A stretch of DNA of 20,114 bases from the NCBI GenBank assembly GCA_026260175.1, contig JAKCWW010001683.1, positions 30,819 to 50,932 of the forward strand, given 5' to 3'. Below the pieces are notes generated by a model. It ran no database searches and was not told the DNA's origin. It worked only from the letters and a program-made list of their open reading frames with translations. The position numbers were made by a program, and so were the translations under genes. This document shows positions 8,560 through 17,559 of this stretch, piece after piece. The stretch's first letter is position 1. Every line of letters starts with the position of its first letter. This stretch comes from Reticulitermes lucifugus (taxonomy: Eukaryota; Arthropoda; Insecta; Blattodea; Rhinotermitidae).

Positions 8560-9200
8560 TACTTTAATCTTTACGTTTTCAGACAGCAGACACGAAGACA
8601 ACACAATCGTAGCCAAATGGTAGCAAGCATTCTTTGAATTTATTGTGCTCTTAATTTCTTTATGCAAGCAATTTTTATGTTATGACGTCTGTCCTTAATA
8701 TTTGAACTTGTCGCATTTCCATAGGATTTATTAGCAATCTTTATATTGTGATTTGGACCCGCATTCTGTTGACGAGACATGAACATAAATACGACACTGG
8801 TATGGAAATCTTATGCAGCGTTTTTTGTTGTCACTGTGGATGAATTGCATTTTAACGACAGAGATGTAAGTCACTGTGTTATACAGTTTTGTTAATGTGG
8901 CTGTTTGCCGTCCCGTTAAGCGCTCGTAAACACGAAACTGTGTTCACGTCTCGCGTATTTTATTTCGTGTCTTCACTTTCTCATCTGGCGTTTCCTCCTA
9001 CAATTACGGGGACAGTTGTTATAGCCTACCTTCTCTTCGTGACCAGACTCTCCCAAATATTACAATTCCAAACTGCATTGTCACAGAGCACCTTGCGTTC
9101 AGTTTCTGCTTTGTAAGTACACCGAACAAGTCTTATCATACTGGGCCGTCTTTAGCATAATTTTCATTCTTTCTTTATTTCCCTTCTCTTTCCTTTTTCT
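8560..9200. other. No recognisable feature
   Basis: Mixed sequence with a 75-codon plus-strand open frame (8889-9116) that has a hydrophobic N-terminal part but no neighbouring gene structure. I do not call it a gene. Confidence 0.4.
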
Positions 9201-9221
9201 TTTCGAAATAGAGCGTGTGAT

Positions 9222-9238
9222 TGTGTGTGTGTGTGTGT
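9222..9238 (+). repeat. (TG)n microsatellite
   Basis: Eight or so TG units immediately before the dispersed-repeat motif at 9240-9300. Confidence 0.85.
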
Positions 9239-9240
9239 TT

Positions 9241-9400
9241 TATCCTAATAACTTTTCCACTGATGAACGGATTTTCACGAAACTTGCTACGTATTTAGTG
9301 TGAATTCAAGGGCACCCACCTTCGTGCTACACGTTTCCCGGTCATCGTTAATTAATATCGACATGACAGTCGTCGAATATATGAGAAATGTACCAAATCA
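9241..9400 (+). repeat. Dispersed repeat fragment with GGATTTTCAYGAAAYTT motif
   Basis: ACGGATTTTCACGAAACTT here matches ACGGATTTTCATGAAATTT at 17653-17671. In both places the motif follows a simple-sequence run (TG here, GTCC at the other). The shared motif marks a dispersed insect repeat of unknown class; the rest of this copy is too diverged to bound. Confidence 0.4.
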
Positions 9401-9510
9401 ACATTTATTGTAGATCCTTCAAATTCTTTTATGGTTAAGGATCATCTAAAAGTCTCCACTTCCTGTTGAATTTCATTTGTCCGCAGATTTAAAATAATAC
9501 GCCGGTCGCC

Positions 9511-9511
<1 letters not shown>

Positions 9512-9544
<33 letters not shown>
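9512..9544 (+). repeat. (TA)n microsatellite
   Basis: About 16 uninterrupted TA units. Confidence 0.95.
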
Positions 9545-9546
<2 letters not shown>

Positions 9547-10199
9547 TATAGGCATATGTGTCTGTCTATGCTTACGGAAACATTTGGATCTTTAAAATGT
9601 CTGCTGCTAAGTGAAATGTACTGCCCACTTCTGTCCACTTTCCATCCTCATAACCAGTCTTCCTTCTATTTATTTCATTGCTGTTACACCGTTTCCTTGG
9701 CCTTCTAAGTTGGCGGATGCCAAAAGAATTGCCCACCGATATTCTGCCCCAGTTGTGTGCCTCCCAATGGATTAAAACAAAAGAATCAGGTAAGTGAAAA
9801 GTAAAATAAACTGCAAAACCCAAAATTGCTGTGATCGAAAGCAAGTGGTTGTTGCAGACGCCGTATTGTGTCGCATATGGTTACAAATAATTGTTTCTTT
9901 AGTCTCCCATTTTCTTCCTCGTGCTACCCAAACAAAGCCACGTAATATCATCGGGATTCACTGCTTACCGTTTACAGTGGAAGTTTATCCACGTGTACAT
10001 TAGCATTATATGATGCTTGTCTGTTGTAAGCAGACACGCTCGCAGGGAGGAATATACTGTAACTGTACGTACTGATAACCGGTGTTCCGGATAGCAGAGA
10101 ACTGTTCAGTGCAGTCAGTAGGTCAAGAATGTGGCAGTGAGTGGAGGGGAGGGTCACGTGTTAGGCACGGTAATTACTGTGCCACATCACGTGCGAAGA
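9545..10199. other. No recognisable gene
   Basis: A 90-codon minus-strand open frame (9572-9844) may derive from a repeat, but I cannot name one. Nothing else is structured here. Confidence 0.35.
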
Positions 10200-10470
10200 G
10201 ATGGAGAACGTTGGAGAGACCATAAGGAGGGCAGAACGTGTAGCATGCAGGCGGGAGATGAGAATTGAATTCACAGGTTTAATCGGAAGAGACCACGTGA
10301 GAGACTGACCTGGACATAGACAGGAGGATAATATTAAAATTTATCTTCAAAAAATAAGGTTTAATGGCGTCAGCTGGATTCATGTGGTTCATAGCAAGGT
10401 GTACTGGCGGGCTGTTGTGGACACGTTAATCGGCTTTCGGATTTTACAAAAGGCGGGCGATATCTAGACC
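10200..10470 (+). mobile_element. Decayed non-LTR retrotransposon 3' tail (copy B)
   Basis: One plus-strand frame runs through RRAERVACRREMR, then GLIGRDHVRD, a TGA stop, then PGHRQEDNIKIYLQKI, NGVSWIHVVHSKVYWRAVV and FRILQKAGDI before a final stop. The QEDNIKIYLQKI block matches EDNIKIDLKDI in the copy at 16741-17100 and ENIKVDLKE in copy A. WRAVVDT extends further than the other two, which have a stop or lesion there. Apart from one internal stop the frame is open for about 85 codons, so this copy is moderately preserved. No host gene function is implied. Confidence 0.75.
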
Positions 10471-10852
10471 AGCTAAATGACTGTCAGTTGGCTGAAGAAA
10501 CACATTACTTAATTAGTTGGAGATATCATGACTCCCCTGCCCCTCGTTATAAGATAATTGTGACGGTATTAAAAACATTAACAATATTAAATGCCTGATC
10601 CCGTTTTTTTATACTGATGGTGAGGTGTGTAGTATTAACTGTCTAGCCACGGTACAGGAGCCTTGTACGGGGTTAAGACCCCGACCAGGTTACCAGCTGT
10701 CCTGATAAAGTGTTGTCATGGCCTTCTCCAGTCTTCCCAGGCGAATACTGGATCACTGTCCACGACCGTTTGTAGAGCGCTGCTTGCTGCTCGTTCTTTA
10801 TCGCCTTTCCATCGGCGCGATATAATTATTACTGGTTCAAAATTCAAATTCA
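10471..10852. other. No recognisable feature
   Basis: Unassigned sequence. A 70-codon plus-strand frame (10663-10875) runs into the following TTTA microsatellite and is not credible as a gene. Confidence 0.4.
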
Positions 10853-10873
10853 TATTTATTTATTTATTTATTT
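10853..10873 (+). repeat. (TTTA)n microsatellite
   Basis: Five TTTA units. Confidence 0.9.
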
Positions 10874-11417
10874 GAGATACGTTTACATTTTTGTATGTAA
10901 CTGGTGACACCGGGTTTTTGCCAGTGTACGTCCATTTTTATTACTAATGAGTAACATTTATCTAGACTAATTACTATGTTCTGTCAGGTGTTAACCTCAT
11001 CTAAGTTTATATATATAGTAATATATTTTTATTTACTGTTTTTCCTCTCATTCAACCTAGATCTTGCACCGTTTTTTGTCACTTCATTTCCCCATTTGTC
11101 TTTTCCTCTGCATAAAAGTGTACCTAAATTTTTTAATTCTGTGATTGTATTACAGTAAAATATTGTCTTGTATGCAATTTCTTCATTGATGTGTAACAAT
11201 TTATTATCTAATATGTTCTTTCCGCCTCTGTCTCATTACATTTCAATGGTATATGAACCACACTTTCATCTGTGTTACGTAGGGGGCAACTTCCTTTTTC
11301 TGCATCTCTGCTTTTACCTCTTAGTTTCCACAATTCCAAAATAAGTCGTGCTAATCCAGTTATTTCATTAGAATTGTAATCATTGCCGATGATACCGTTT
11401 CTTTAGACAACCTAAGA
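10874..11417. other. T-rich unassigned sequence
   Basis: High T content, with no terminal repeats, promoter boxes or convincing frames. The local open frames are low-complexity. Confidence 0.4.
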
Positions 11418-11527
11418 CAGGTTTGTACAAATCCTAGGCGCCAAGTCGCCATGGCGACAAAATTTTGTATGGTGGCGCCTAGAATTTGAGGTGGCTCCTA
11501 GATTTTTTAAAAATGTGTGCTGCCCTG
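11418..11527. mobile_element. hAT-type MITE, copy 2
   Basis: It starts CAGGTTTGTACAAATCC and ends with a near inverse, TGTGTGCTGCCCTG, in the same layout as the MITE at 1192-1357. The interior shares CAAATCC, GGTCGCC/AGTCGCC, AAATTTTGTA, GGTGGCGCCTA and ATTTGAGG with copy 1. The flanks ACCTAAGA (11410-11417) and ATCTGAGA (11528-11535) agree at 6 of 8 bases, a decayed 8-bp hAT duplication. It is 110 bp and includes a perfect 14-bp palindrome, GTCGCCATGGCGAC (11445-11458). Confidence 0.75.
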
Positions 11528-13099
11528 ATCTGAGAATCGATATGTCATCCAGTAGGCAGCAGTTTTTATGCGTTTTCAGCTCGTATGCAACTGCACGAAG
11601 GCTAGTCGTGGCTAGAGGCCTACGCGACACAAGTCAAGCGTCTTTAAGTGGCTGAAGCTCCTGAGACATATTTAGGCATTAAAATGTGTTTTAGTGCTTA
11701 TTATATTACTCTGTATCAAAATTGTATACTATATGTGTGTTGTTTTTATGCTAAAACATTGCCTTATTTCGATTGGCTTTCTAAAGTCGCATCTACAGGC
11801 TAGGCTCTAGGGTAAGAAGCGGACCCCAAACAACCGACTTATCGGCATTTCCGACCCAACCTTCCCTTCCGACTCCAATCTAGAACATTACCGCCAATAT
11901 CAGCTGTGGAACAAAATATGTGACGTGTTGACATCTCTAATGTACGAGGGCCGCTCGGAAATTAAATTCACGAGGCATATAATTTCGTAACTGAAGAACC
12001 TACTGCCACTGTCCATGTCGGCGTCAAATGTCCCGGATGCCCCTCTCTCTTACCTTGGTAGTCGGTGTGATTGGCTGTTCTTCTGCTAAATGGCGCTTAC
12101 CTGTCGTTCTGGATTGCGTGAACGACGTAACACCTTCTCCGTATGTCACGTTCTAGCTTGATGTATTGTTGGGATTGTGGGTTGATTGTGAATGGGCGCC
12201 AGCAAGCAACTGTACTTGCAATTTGGATGTAAACACTGATGGAAGTGTTTACTGCAGGCGACGGAATGTACAGGTGTGGGTAAGTTTGCTAATCAGACTC
12301 GGTAGGCATAAGGTCTTATCTTCAGGGAATATTTTTCGTGTGGTAGTTTAACGGACTGCAGTTTTACTCTTCCAAGCTGCACTCAGGAAACAAACGATAA
12401 TTTAACTTCGTTCTTAATTTATTGGTTATCACGATTGATAATTCTTAAAGTCATTAACGCATTTCACTGCCGAAATTTGTCTTGAACTTAGCATTTTGAA
12501 GGAATCACATCTGGTTATCACACAGTTGAATTAGTTACATACAGTATATGTTAAACTTTAAGTTCACCCGTGCATTCAGTTCTGACGAATTACACTCCAG
12601 TAGTCACCCAATCATTCCCTGGTGTCACATGCCCACACTGTTTTACATAGCAACACTTTCTAGTTATAATTTAATTGTAAAATGTCCGAAGTCACAGAAC
12701 ATAAAGAATTTGCTTCCGAACTGCTCCAGGTACCGAAACTGAGTGTCTTCTGTGTTCACATTCATTTCAGTAACTCTCAACAAAATTACTCCCCTCTGCT
12801 AAACTCAAAAGTAACCCTATTGGCCGAAATGCCAATTTGGAGAAATCCCGTAGGCCGAATTCAAAACAATTTATATTCCTCTAACCTAATTGGTCAAATA
12901 ACCCCGCGCTGGAAGTCTCTGGATTAACTTCAGACACCCCAACGTCGCAATAACGTCCTATTTAGGGCGCAACCTCCCCAATGAGAATTTATGGGTGCAC
13001 AAGCTGTCAAGTGTAATGTTTCTCAACGAAGCTTCTACGTCCTAAACGTTTAGAAAATTGATAGTTGACAAAAACCAGCAAGTCATTTGTTTTTTATTT
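11528..13099. other. No recognisable gene; possible mariner-like end near 11941
   Basis: TACGAGGGCCGCTCGGAAAT at 11942-11961 resembles mariner-type inverted ends bordered by TA, but I found no second end. Open frames at 12166-12351, 12548-12742 and 12682-12927 are short, overlapping and without recognised motifs. No splice-supported gene model is visible. Confidence 0.35.
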
Positions 13100-13303
13100 T
13101 TTGCCTCTGAGCCTCACGCAGTCCCTGTTTGCAGGTCTGTGTCCCTTCTCTGGTAGCTGTGTCTTCCGTAATTCCTACACCAGATGTTCTAATTAACTTG
13201 CCGAAAGAAAGTTGGGTGTCTACCAAGACTGTGCTCAGGACTCGAACCCACACTGTCCGATAACACTACTCTGAGAATAATTACTTCTGAACCACCCTCG
13301 GAT
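13100..13303 (-). mobile_element. tRNA-like SINE head (decayed, minus strand)
   Basis: On the minus strand an A-box-like TGGTTCAGAAGT (13283-13294) is followed 34 bases later by a good B box, GGTTCGAGTCC (13238-13248). This is the spacing of a tRNA-derived polymerase III promoter. The downstream body (CTTGGTAGACACCCAACTTT) does not match the other SINE families in this window. No flanking duplication was found and the 3' limit is a guess. Confidence 0.45.
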
Positions 13304-14144
13304 TTGTGACGCTGCCGCTGTCTTCGGAACAAAATATGTGCGTCACCTTCCGGCTAAAGCTGCTAAAGCAATTAAGGGATTTAATGAAACTTTGAAGCAA
13401 GTCGTAAACATCGTATGTGGAAACTGTGTCCTCTGAAGTGGAAGACACCCTTCCGCACTTCTTCTAAGCAGGAGACACGACAAGTTACAGTTTAGGGAAG
13501 TACATTTCTGCTTCTACTGTTCTAGAACGTTTATCAGTAGCTTTTAAACTGCTTAAGCTTTGAATGCCATCTCGCAGGTACGATTTATTGCTGAAAGTAA
13601 ATGATATACATATCAGCAGAGTTTGCTTACTGAATTACGCATTGTCTCTGGCGCAAATTTTAAGTCTGTGTATGCTGGAAGAACGACTATGACGTCAAAG
13701 TTGCCTTAATTTTGCACTTCTGCGGATAGTCGCCATTGCTGTACAGCCTTCAACTGACACTTTGGTGTCTAATGATAATACTCGAATGTCAAACACGTTG
13801 TTTGTGTCGCATTATGTCGATAAAATATACAAAGACATTTTAGAGGCTGGCTGTGTCGTGTTCATACGGATACAGATACTGCTTGTCCGTAATGTGGATA
13901 GATATTGGATAACGACGTTTTGGTGGCTGGATTTCTTCGTTTTCATACGGATTTTCTGGATAGAAATATAATTCGATTCTACATTTCTGTAGGTAACACT
14001 TCAGCGACGCGATGCTTACACTGTGTAGGCAACGATCGAATAAACGGGACCTTTACAGTTTCGTGTAAATTTGAAGGAAAGGTCTCCCGAGTCGTGGGAA
14101 GTTTTTGAGTAAGCCAGAGGACCAACTGCTGCGCCGAGACTAGC
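13304..14144. other. Unassigned; weak 80-bp duplication at 13845-13965
   Basis: GGCTGG, TCGT and TTCATACGGAT recur with a spacing of about 80 bp (from 13845 and from 13925), suggesting an old tandem duplication. Overlapping open frames at 13762-14108 show no recognised domain. Confidence 0.35.
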
Positions 14145-14190
14145 ATAGTTTTCAGTTGAATTCTAAAAGGTTTTGACGATGGTATATAAC

Positions 14191-14314
14191 ATTGTGAACC
14201 ACTTGTTTCTTGGACTTTGTCCATATTTATATTTTTTTATTTCATATTTTACATTTTATATTTTATTCACATTAAAGACGATGGACAAAGTTCAAGAAAC
14301 AAGTGGTTCACAAT
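14191..14314. repeat. Near-perfect 34-bp inverted repeat (hairpin)
   Basis: Arms 14191-14224 and 14281-14314 are reverse complements over 34 bp with one mismatch (TTGGACTTT against the complement of AAAGTTCAA). The 56-bp spacer is extremely T-rich. The 12-mer ATAGTTTTCAGT occurs at 14145-14156 and again at 14313-14324, overlapping the right arm by two bases. That repeat may be an insertion duplication or a template-switch trace. It has no coding capacity and could form a cruciform or an RNA hairpin. Confidence 0.9.
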
Positions 14315-14524
14315 AGTTTTCAGTGTTTTCACAGTTGGTAATAGCCGAAGTGGCATCATTGTAAAGTGGGCTGAGGGGCGGAAGCCCGAGGTTGTGCTTT
14401 ATTTGCTTTTACATAATGATAATGATAAGTGCTAGGCAGCCAGACAGCTAACAGTACACGCTGCAGCACTGTGCGCCGCTACATTCATGTATAGAGGAAG
14501 CGTGGAAGTTCCCAGGCCGTCACG

Positions 14525-14960
14525 ACGGAAGTTGCTCAGATTCTCCGTTATGACACCGTTTACGGAAACGAGTTGTTCCGACGTTTCAGAGGAACGTGCT
14601 GCTTCCGTATTCAGGGTGACTGAATTAATTTCAGGTGGACGCCGAAGTGATTGGGAGAAGGATGTGTCGCTTACATAGGAAGGTTCAAGGAATGTGGCCA
14701 GTCAATGTCACAGAAAGGGTAGAGGGTATAGATTGCAACGGATACATGAACTTGTGCTGCATTCTATCCCTTCCTCCCTTGCTGTAGCTCTGACTGGCCA
14801 CACCTCTTGCAACCGTCCTATATAATACATTTGCTCCTCCTAATCTTTCATATCCACCTGAATCAAATTCAGTCATCCTGAAGATGGAGGCAGCACGTTC
14901 TTCCGAAACTTCGGAACAAACTTACTATCCTACACGATGTAATAACCCAGAAGACCATAA
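14525..14960. repeat. Old inverted duplication of a repetitive element
   Basis: Sequence left of about 14745 recurs in reverse complement to the right. GTGGCCAGTCA (14695-14705) pairs with TGACTGGCCAC (14791-14801), and CACGTTC...TCGGAACAA in the right arm pairs with the complement at 14565-14600. Both arms encode versions of the same peptide: VTELISGG then VASQCHRKGRG on the plus strand, and MTEFDSGG then VASQSYSKGGRD on the minus strand. The right arm also gives MEAARSSETSEQTYYP on the plus strand, part of a peptide I recall as highly repeated in insects. CCTGAAGATGG...CCGAAAC in the right arm resembles Penelope-end motifs. A further diverged copy of this end lies at 15140-15215. Confidence 0.7.
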
Positions 14961-15139
14961 TTAAAGTGCAACATGTTTGGTATGTACGTACCATTAATGT
15001 ACGCAGGCCGACGTCATCCGCCGGTTTCCCCAAGTGACGGTTTGTGCCTTAAAGCGCTTATATTCACATTGTGGTGGTCTTTCGAGTTGTGATATAGTGT
15101 AAATTGGTATGTGAGCGTCGAAGTTTAGGAAGAATGTAC

Positions 15140-15215
15140 TGCCTTCTTCTTCACTGAACCGTGAAGATGAGGGCAATGTGTTCTTCCGGACCTTCGGTAT
15201 CCGTCTACTAGACTG
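15140..15215 (+). repeat. Diverged extra copy of the 14850-14925 end
   Basis: TTCACTGAACCGTGAAGATG, GGGCAATGTGTTCTTCCGG and CCTTCGGTA follow the right arm of the inverted duplication (TTCAGTCATCCTGAAGATGG, GCAGCACGTTCTTCCG, CTTCGGAAC) in the same order at perhaps two-thirds identity. Confidence 0.55.
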
Positions 15216-15219
15216 CACG

Positions 15220-15927
15220 CTGTCACAAATAGATGTGCCACAATATGAGTTAACAGATAAGCATCATTCAGGGCACCCTTAAGACTAGGTCAGTCTGTAC
15301 GTTCCCCCGAAACGCTGGTACGCGATATCTTACCCCGCAATTTCACCCACACGAGCACTTCAGATATGAAGTCTTATGTTAACACGTTGTGAACTGCAAT
15401 GCGTAATATTGGTACAAATGAAAAGCATCGAGGACGTGAAGAATAATATTCACGTAGTTCTGGATAAAGTACTTCACATGATTTGGTGCGCCATGCTACT
15501 TGAGCGATATTCGCTTGTGGTGTCACGCAGAAGATCCTCAGAAGCAACAGTCTGCTCAGAAGTTGAGATCTTCATAAATACTGCGTCTTCTGGAAGTCGA
15601 AATCCTTTTAAAGTTCATACACATACTTGAGACTCAAGAAACAAATATTCATTCATTCTTAACGCTACGTCCAGCCGCACAGCCTTGCGGCAGATTAGAG
15701 AAACAGCTCAAAGTTATGCAACACCTGTAAGTTACCTTTGCTTTTCGTTACTCAACACCTCGTACTTAAGGGACAAGTTTTTCCTTTCAAAGGTAATTTG
15801 TTACTCCTTGTTGGAGAGTCTGAGCGTTGCATTTAAAACACTTATTATGTTCGGTTCACGAGGATAGAAAACTAGTTTATGAATAATGTCTACTTCAGTC
15901 ACCAAGCGACGCGTTTGTAACTAATAG
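15220..15927. other. No recognisable feature
   Basis: An 84-codon plus-strand frame (15376-15630) has no recognised motif. I see no terminal or tandem repeats. Confidence 0.4.
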
Positions 15928-15938
15928 ATGGTAGAACC
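15928..15938 (+). repeat. SINE target-site duplication, left copy
   Basis: ATGGTAGAACC, matched by ATGGAAGAACC at 16201-16211 (10 of 11 bases). Confidence 0.75.
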
Positions 15939-15939
15939 A

Positions 15940-16200
15940 GCCGATCCCGATGACCGCGCTGTGTAAGGCGTGGGTCTTCGGCCGCTCGCTTGCTGGGATT
16001 GCGGGTTCGAATTCGGCCTGGGGCATGGATGTCTGTCTCTTGTGAGTGATCTGTCTTATCAGGTAGAGGTCTCTGCGACGGGCTGATCCCTCGTCCAGAG
16101 GAGTCCTACCGAGTGTTTGTGTGTTGCATTAAGTGTGATCAAGGGCAACAATAACCTCTACACCTACAAGAGGTCAAGACTAAGAAAGAAAGAAAGAAAA
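15940..16200 (+). mobile_element. tRNA-derived SINE, family 1, second subfamily
   Basis: It begins GCCGATCCCGATGACCGCGC and continues TGTAAGGCGTGGGTCTTCGG, a Leu/Ser-tRNA-like head, with B box GGGTTCGAATTC. It shares the central block (GATGTCTGTCTCTTGTG, CTCTGCGACGGGCTGATC, GAGTCCTACCGAG) with the SINEs at 7128-7383 and 17197-17458. It lacks their GCCCGAGTTGGGCT ending and instead ends GAGGTCAAGACTAAG with an AAAG-repeat tail (16182-16200). The head GGTCTTCGGCCGCTCGCTT is shared with the partial copy at 20057. An 11-bp flanking duplication with one mismatch supports retroposition. Confidence 0.85.
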
Positions 16201-16211
16201 ATGGAAGAACC
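16201..16211 (+). repeat. SINE target-site duplication, right copy
   Basis: ATGGAAGAACC, directly after the AAAG tail; partner of 15928-15938. Confidence 0.75.
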
Positions 16212-16328
16212 GTGCCCAAACTGGTGTCACTTTTTCGGGAATTGGTAAACATAAGGATAAACAAATAGTACGTGTACACCGTCAGACACAACCTTTATTT
16301 GTAAATAAAACTTGTTACATTAACTCTG

Positions 16329-16637
16329 GGGCTAGCAGTGGCGCAGTTGATTGAGGCACTATGCCACAAGACGGGCGGTTCCGGGTTCAATTCCCGGTAA
16401 GGTACTTGGGAGTTTTCAAGTGACCTATTCCTTCTGTCCGCATTCAGTAGCCCTGGGGTCCACTCAGCCTCTAAGAGAAATGCGTTCCAAGGAATTTGCT
16501 TGGGGGTAAATCGCCGGCCCGTAGAGCTGACAACTCTGCCGTCCTAGTTGTGCCGAATGTCAAAGTAAGGCTGGAAGCCCAACATTCCATCCCCCCTCTG
16601 AGTCTTCATGACTTGTTACGGGAAGCATTACCTTTAC
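16329..16637 (+). mobile_element. tRNA-derived SINE, family 2 (plus strand)
   Basis: The head GCAGTGGCGCAGTTGATTG and B box GGGTTCAATTCCC are tRNA-like. The body shares CCCTGGGGTCCACTCAGCC and TCTAAGAGAAATG with the minus-strand copy at 7806-8087, and the tail TTACCTTTAC is the same type. TTACATTAACTC before it (16315-16326) and TTACATCAGACTC after it (from 16633) are a likely imperfect target duplication. Confidence 0.85.
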
Positions 16638-16740
16638 ATCAGACTCATAATGTTGATCTTGTGCTGAATTGAATTATTATTATTCTTTCTGGTTCACATA
16701 TTTTCACAGTCGTTTTGCATGACTGTTGAGAAAACTGCAG

Positions 16741-17100
16741 ACTTAGATTTCTCACAAATATTAAAGTGATTCTATCAAAGAGGATGAAATGGGCGGGGCA
16801 TGTGACACGTATGGATGAGAAGAAGAATACATTCCGTGTGTTGGTGGGGAGACCTGGAGGAAGGAGACCACTTGGAAGACATAGACGTAGATGGGAGGAT
16901 AATATTAAAATTGATCTTAAAGATATTGGATGGGAGGCCGTGTACTGGGTCAGTGTGGCTCAAAATAGAGGCAATTGATGTGTTGATATGAGCACCATAA
17001 TGAACCTTGATGTGCCATAAGCTGTGGGGAAATTCTTGGCTAGCTGAGAAACTATTAGATTCTCAAGAAGGATTCTTCTTCATGGATTTAGGTACATTAC
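16741..17100 (+). mobile_element. Non-LTR retrotransposon 3' tail (copy C, best preserved)
   Basis: An open plus-strand frame gives LTNIKVILSKRMKWAGHVTR, then NTFRVLVGRPGGRRPLGRHR, EDNIKIDLKDIGWEAVYWVS and AQNRGN, ending at TGA 16976-16978. This is the basic C-terminal tail after the reverse transcriptase of a LINE-type element (RMKWAGHV and RPLGRHRRRW are the diagnostic blocks). Homology continues past the stop (IMNLDVP, then GKFLAS, SRRILLHGF), so the family's frame normally goes on and the TGA is a lesion, probably in the Trp of the usual WRALVNT-type segment. The copy is 5'-truncated, with no endonuclease or catalytic YADD region. It sits between a family 2 and a family 1 SINE. Confidence 0.85.
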
Positions 17101-17185
17101 TGTATACTCGTATCTCTGCTCTAGTCGAGTCATTCTTTACGTCCTGCGTCTTTAAGTGTGATAGGAATTGTTTTCTGACCCTCTA

Positions 17186-17194
17186 AATGTGTGA
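17186..17194 (+). repeat. SINE target-site duplication, left copy
   Basis: AATGTGTGA, repeated exactly at 17459-17467. Confidence 0.8.
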
Positions 17195-17196
17195 AC

Positions 17197-17458
17197 GCCG
17201 ATGCCGGTGGCCGTGCGGTCTAAGGCCTAGGCCTGCAGCGGCTTAATAGCTGGGATCGCGGGTTCGAATCCCGCTGAGGGCATAGATGTTCGTCTCTTGT
17301 GTTTCTTGTGTGTTATGTAGGTAGAGGCCTCTGCGACGAGCTGATCTCTCGTCCAGAGGAGTCTTACCGGGTATGTGTGTCTGTAATTGTATGTGATCTA
17401 GAAACCTCAACAATGAGGAGGCCTAGGCCCGAGTTGGGCTGTAGCGCCGCAGAAAAAG
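17197..17458 (+). mobile_element. tRNA-derived SINE, family 1 (plus strand)
   Basis: The head GCCGATGCCGGTGGCCGTGC leads into CGGTCTAAGGCC (A box) and GGGTTCGAATCCC (B box). The body and the GCCCGAGTTGGGCTGTAGCG ending match the minus-strand copy at 7128-7383 nearly throughout, with a short A-rich tail. A perfect 9-bp duplication (AATGTGTGA) flanks it, so this is a clean full-length retroposed copy. Confidence 0.9.
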
Positions 17459-17467
17459 AATGTGTGA
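17459..17467 (+). repeat. SINE target-site duplication, right copy
   Basis: AATGTGTGA, identical to 17186-17194. Confidence 0.8.
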
Positions 17468-17559
17468 TTTGTAATTGACCTTTAGCGTCTACCAACCAAC
17501 ATCATCCGTTGTTTCCAGTACAGTTTAAGGCTCTTCTGCTATTATATGGATCCGTTTTT

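Noticed and set aside
9260-9283. CTGATGA followed by GAAAC, the two hammerhead core strings, at close spacing
   Set aside because: The 12 bases between them (ACGGATTTTCAC) cannot form a stem II, and the related copy at 17648-17671 has CTGGACGG and GAAAT instead. The match is chance within a dispersed repeat.
12250-12290. Possible mini-exon between a TGCAG acceptor and GTAAGTTT donor
   Set aside because: About 26 bases with no partner exons identifiable in the window.
14487-14678. 63-codon plus-strand open frame as a small gene
   Set aside because: It is the left arm of the inverted duplication and encodes a degraded version of the peptide in the right arm.
16329-16400. Genuine tRNA gene
   Set aside because: A and B boxes are present but the cloverleaf is incomplete, and the sequence continues into a SINE body shared with 7806-8087.
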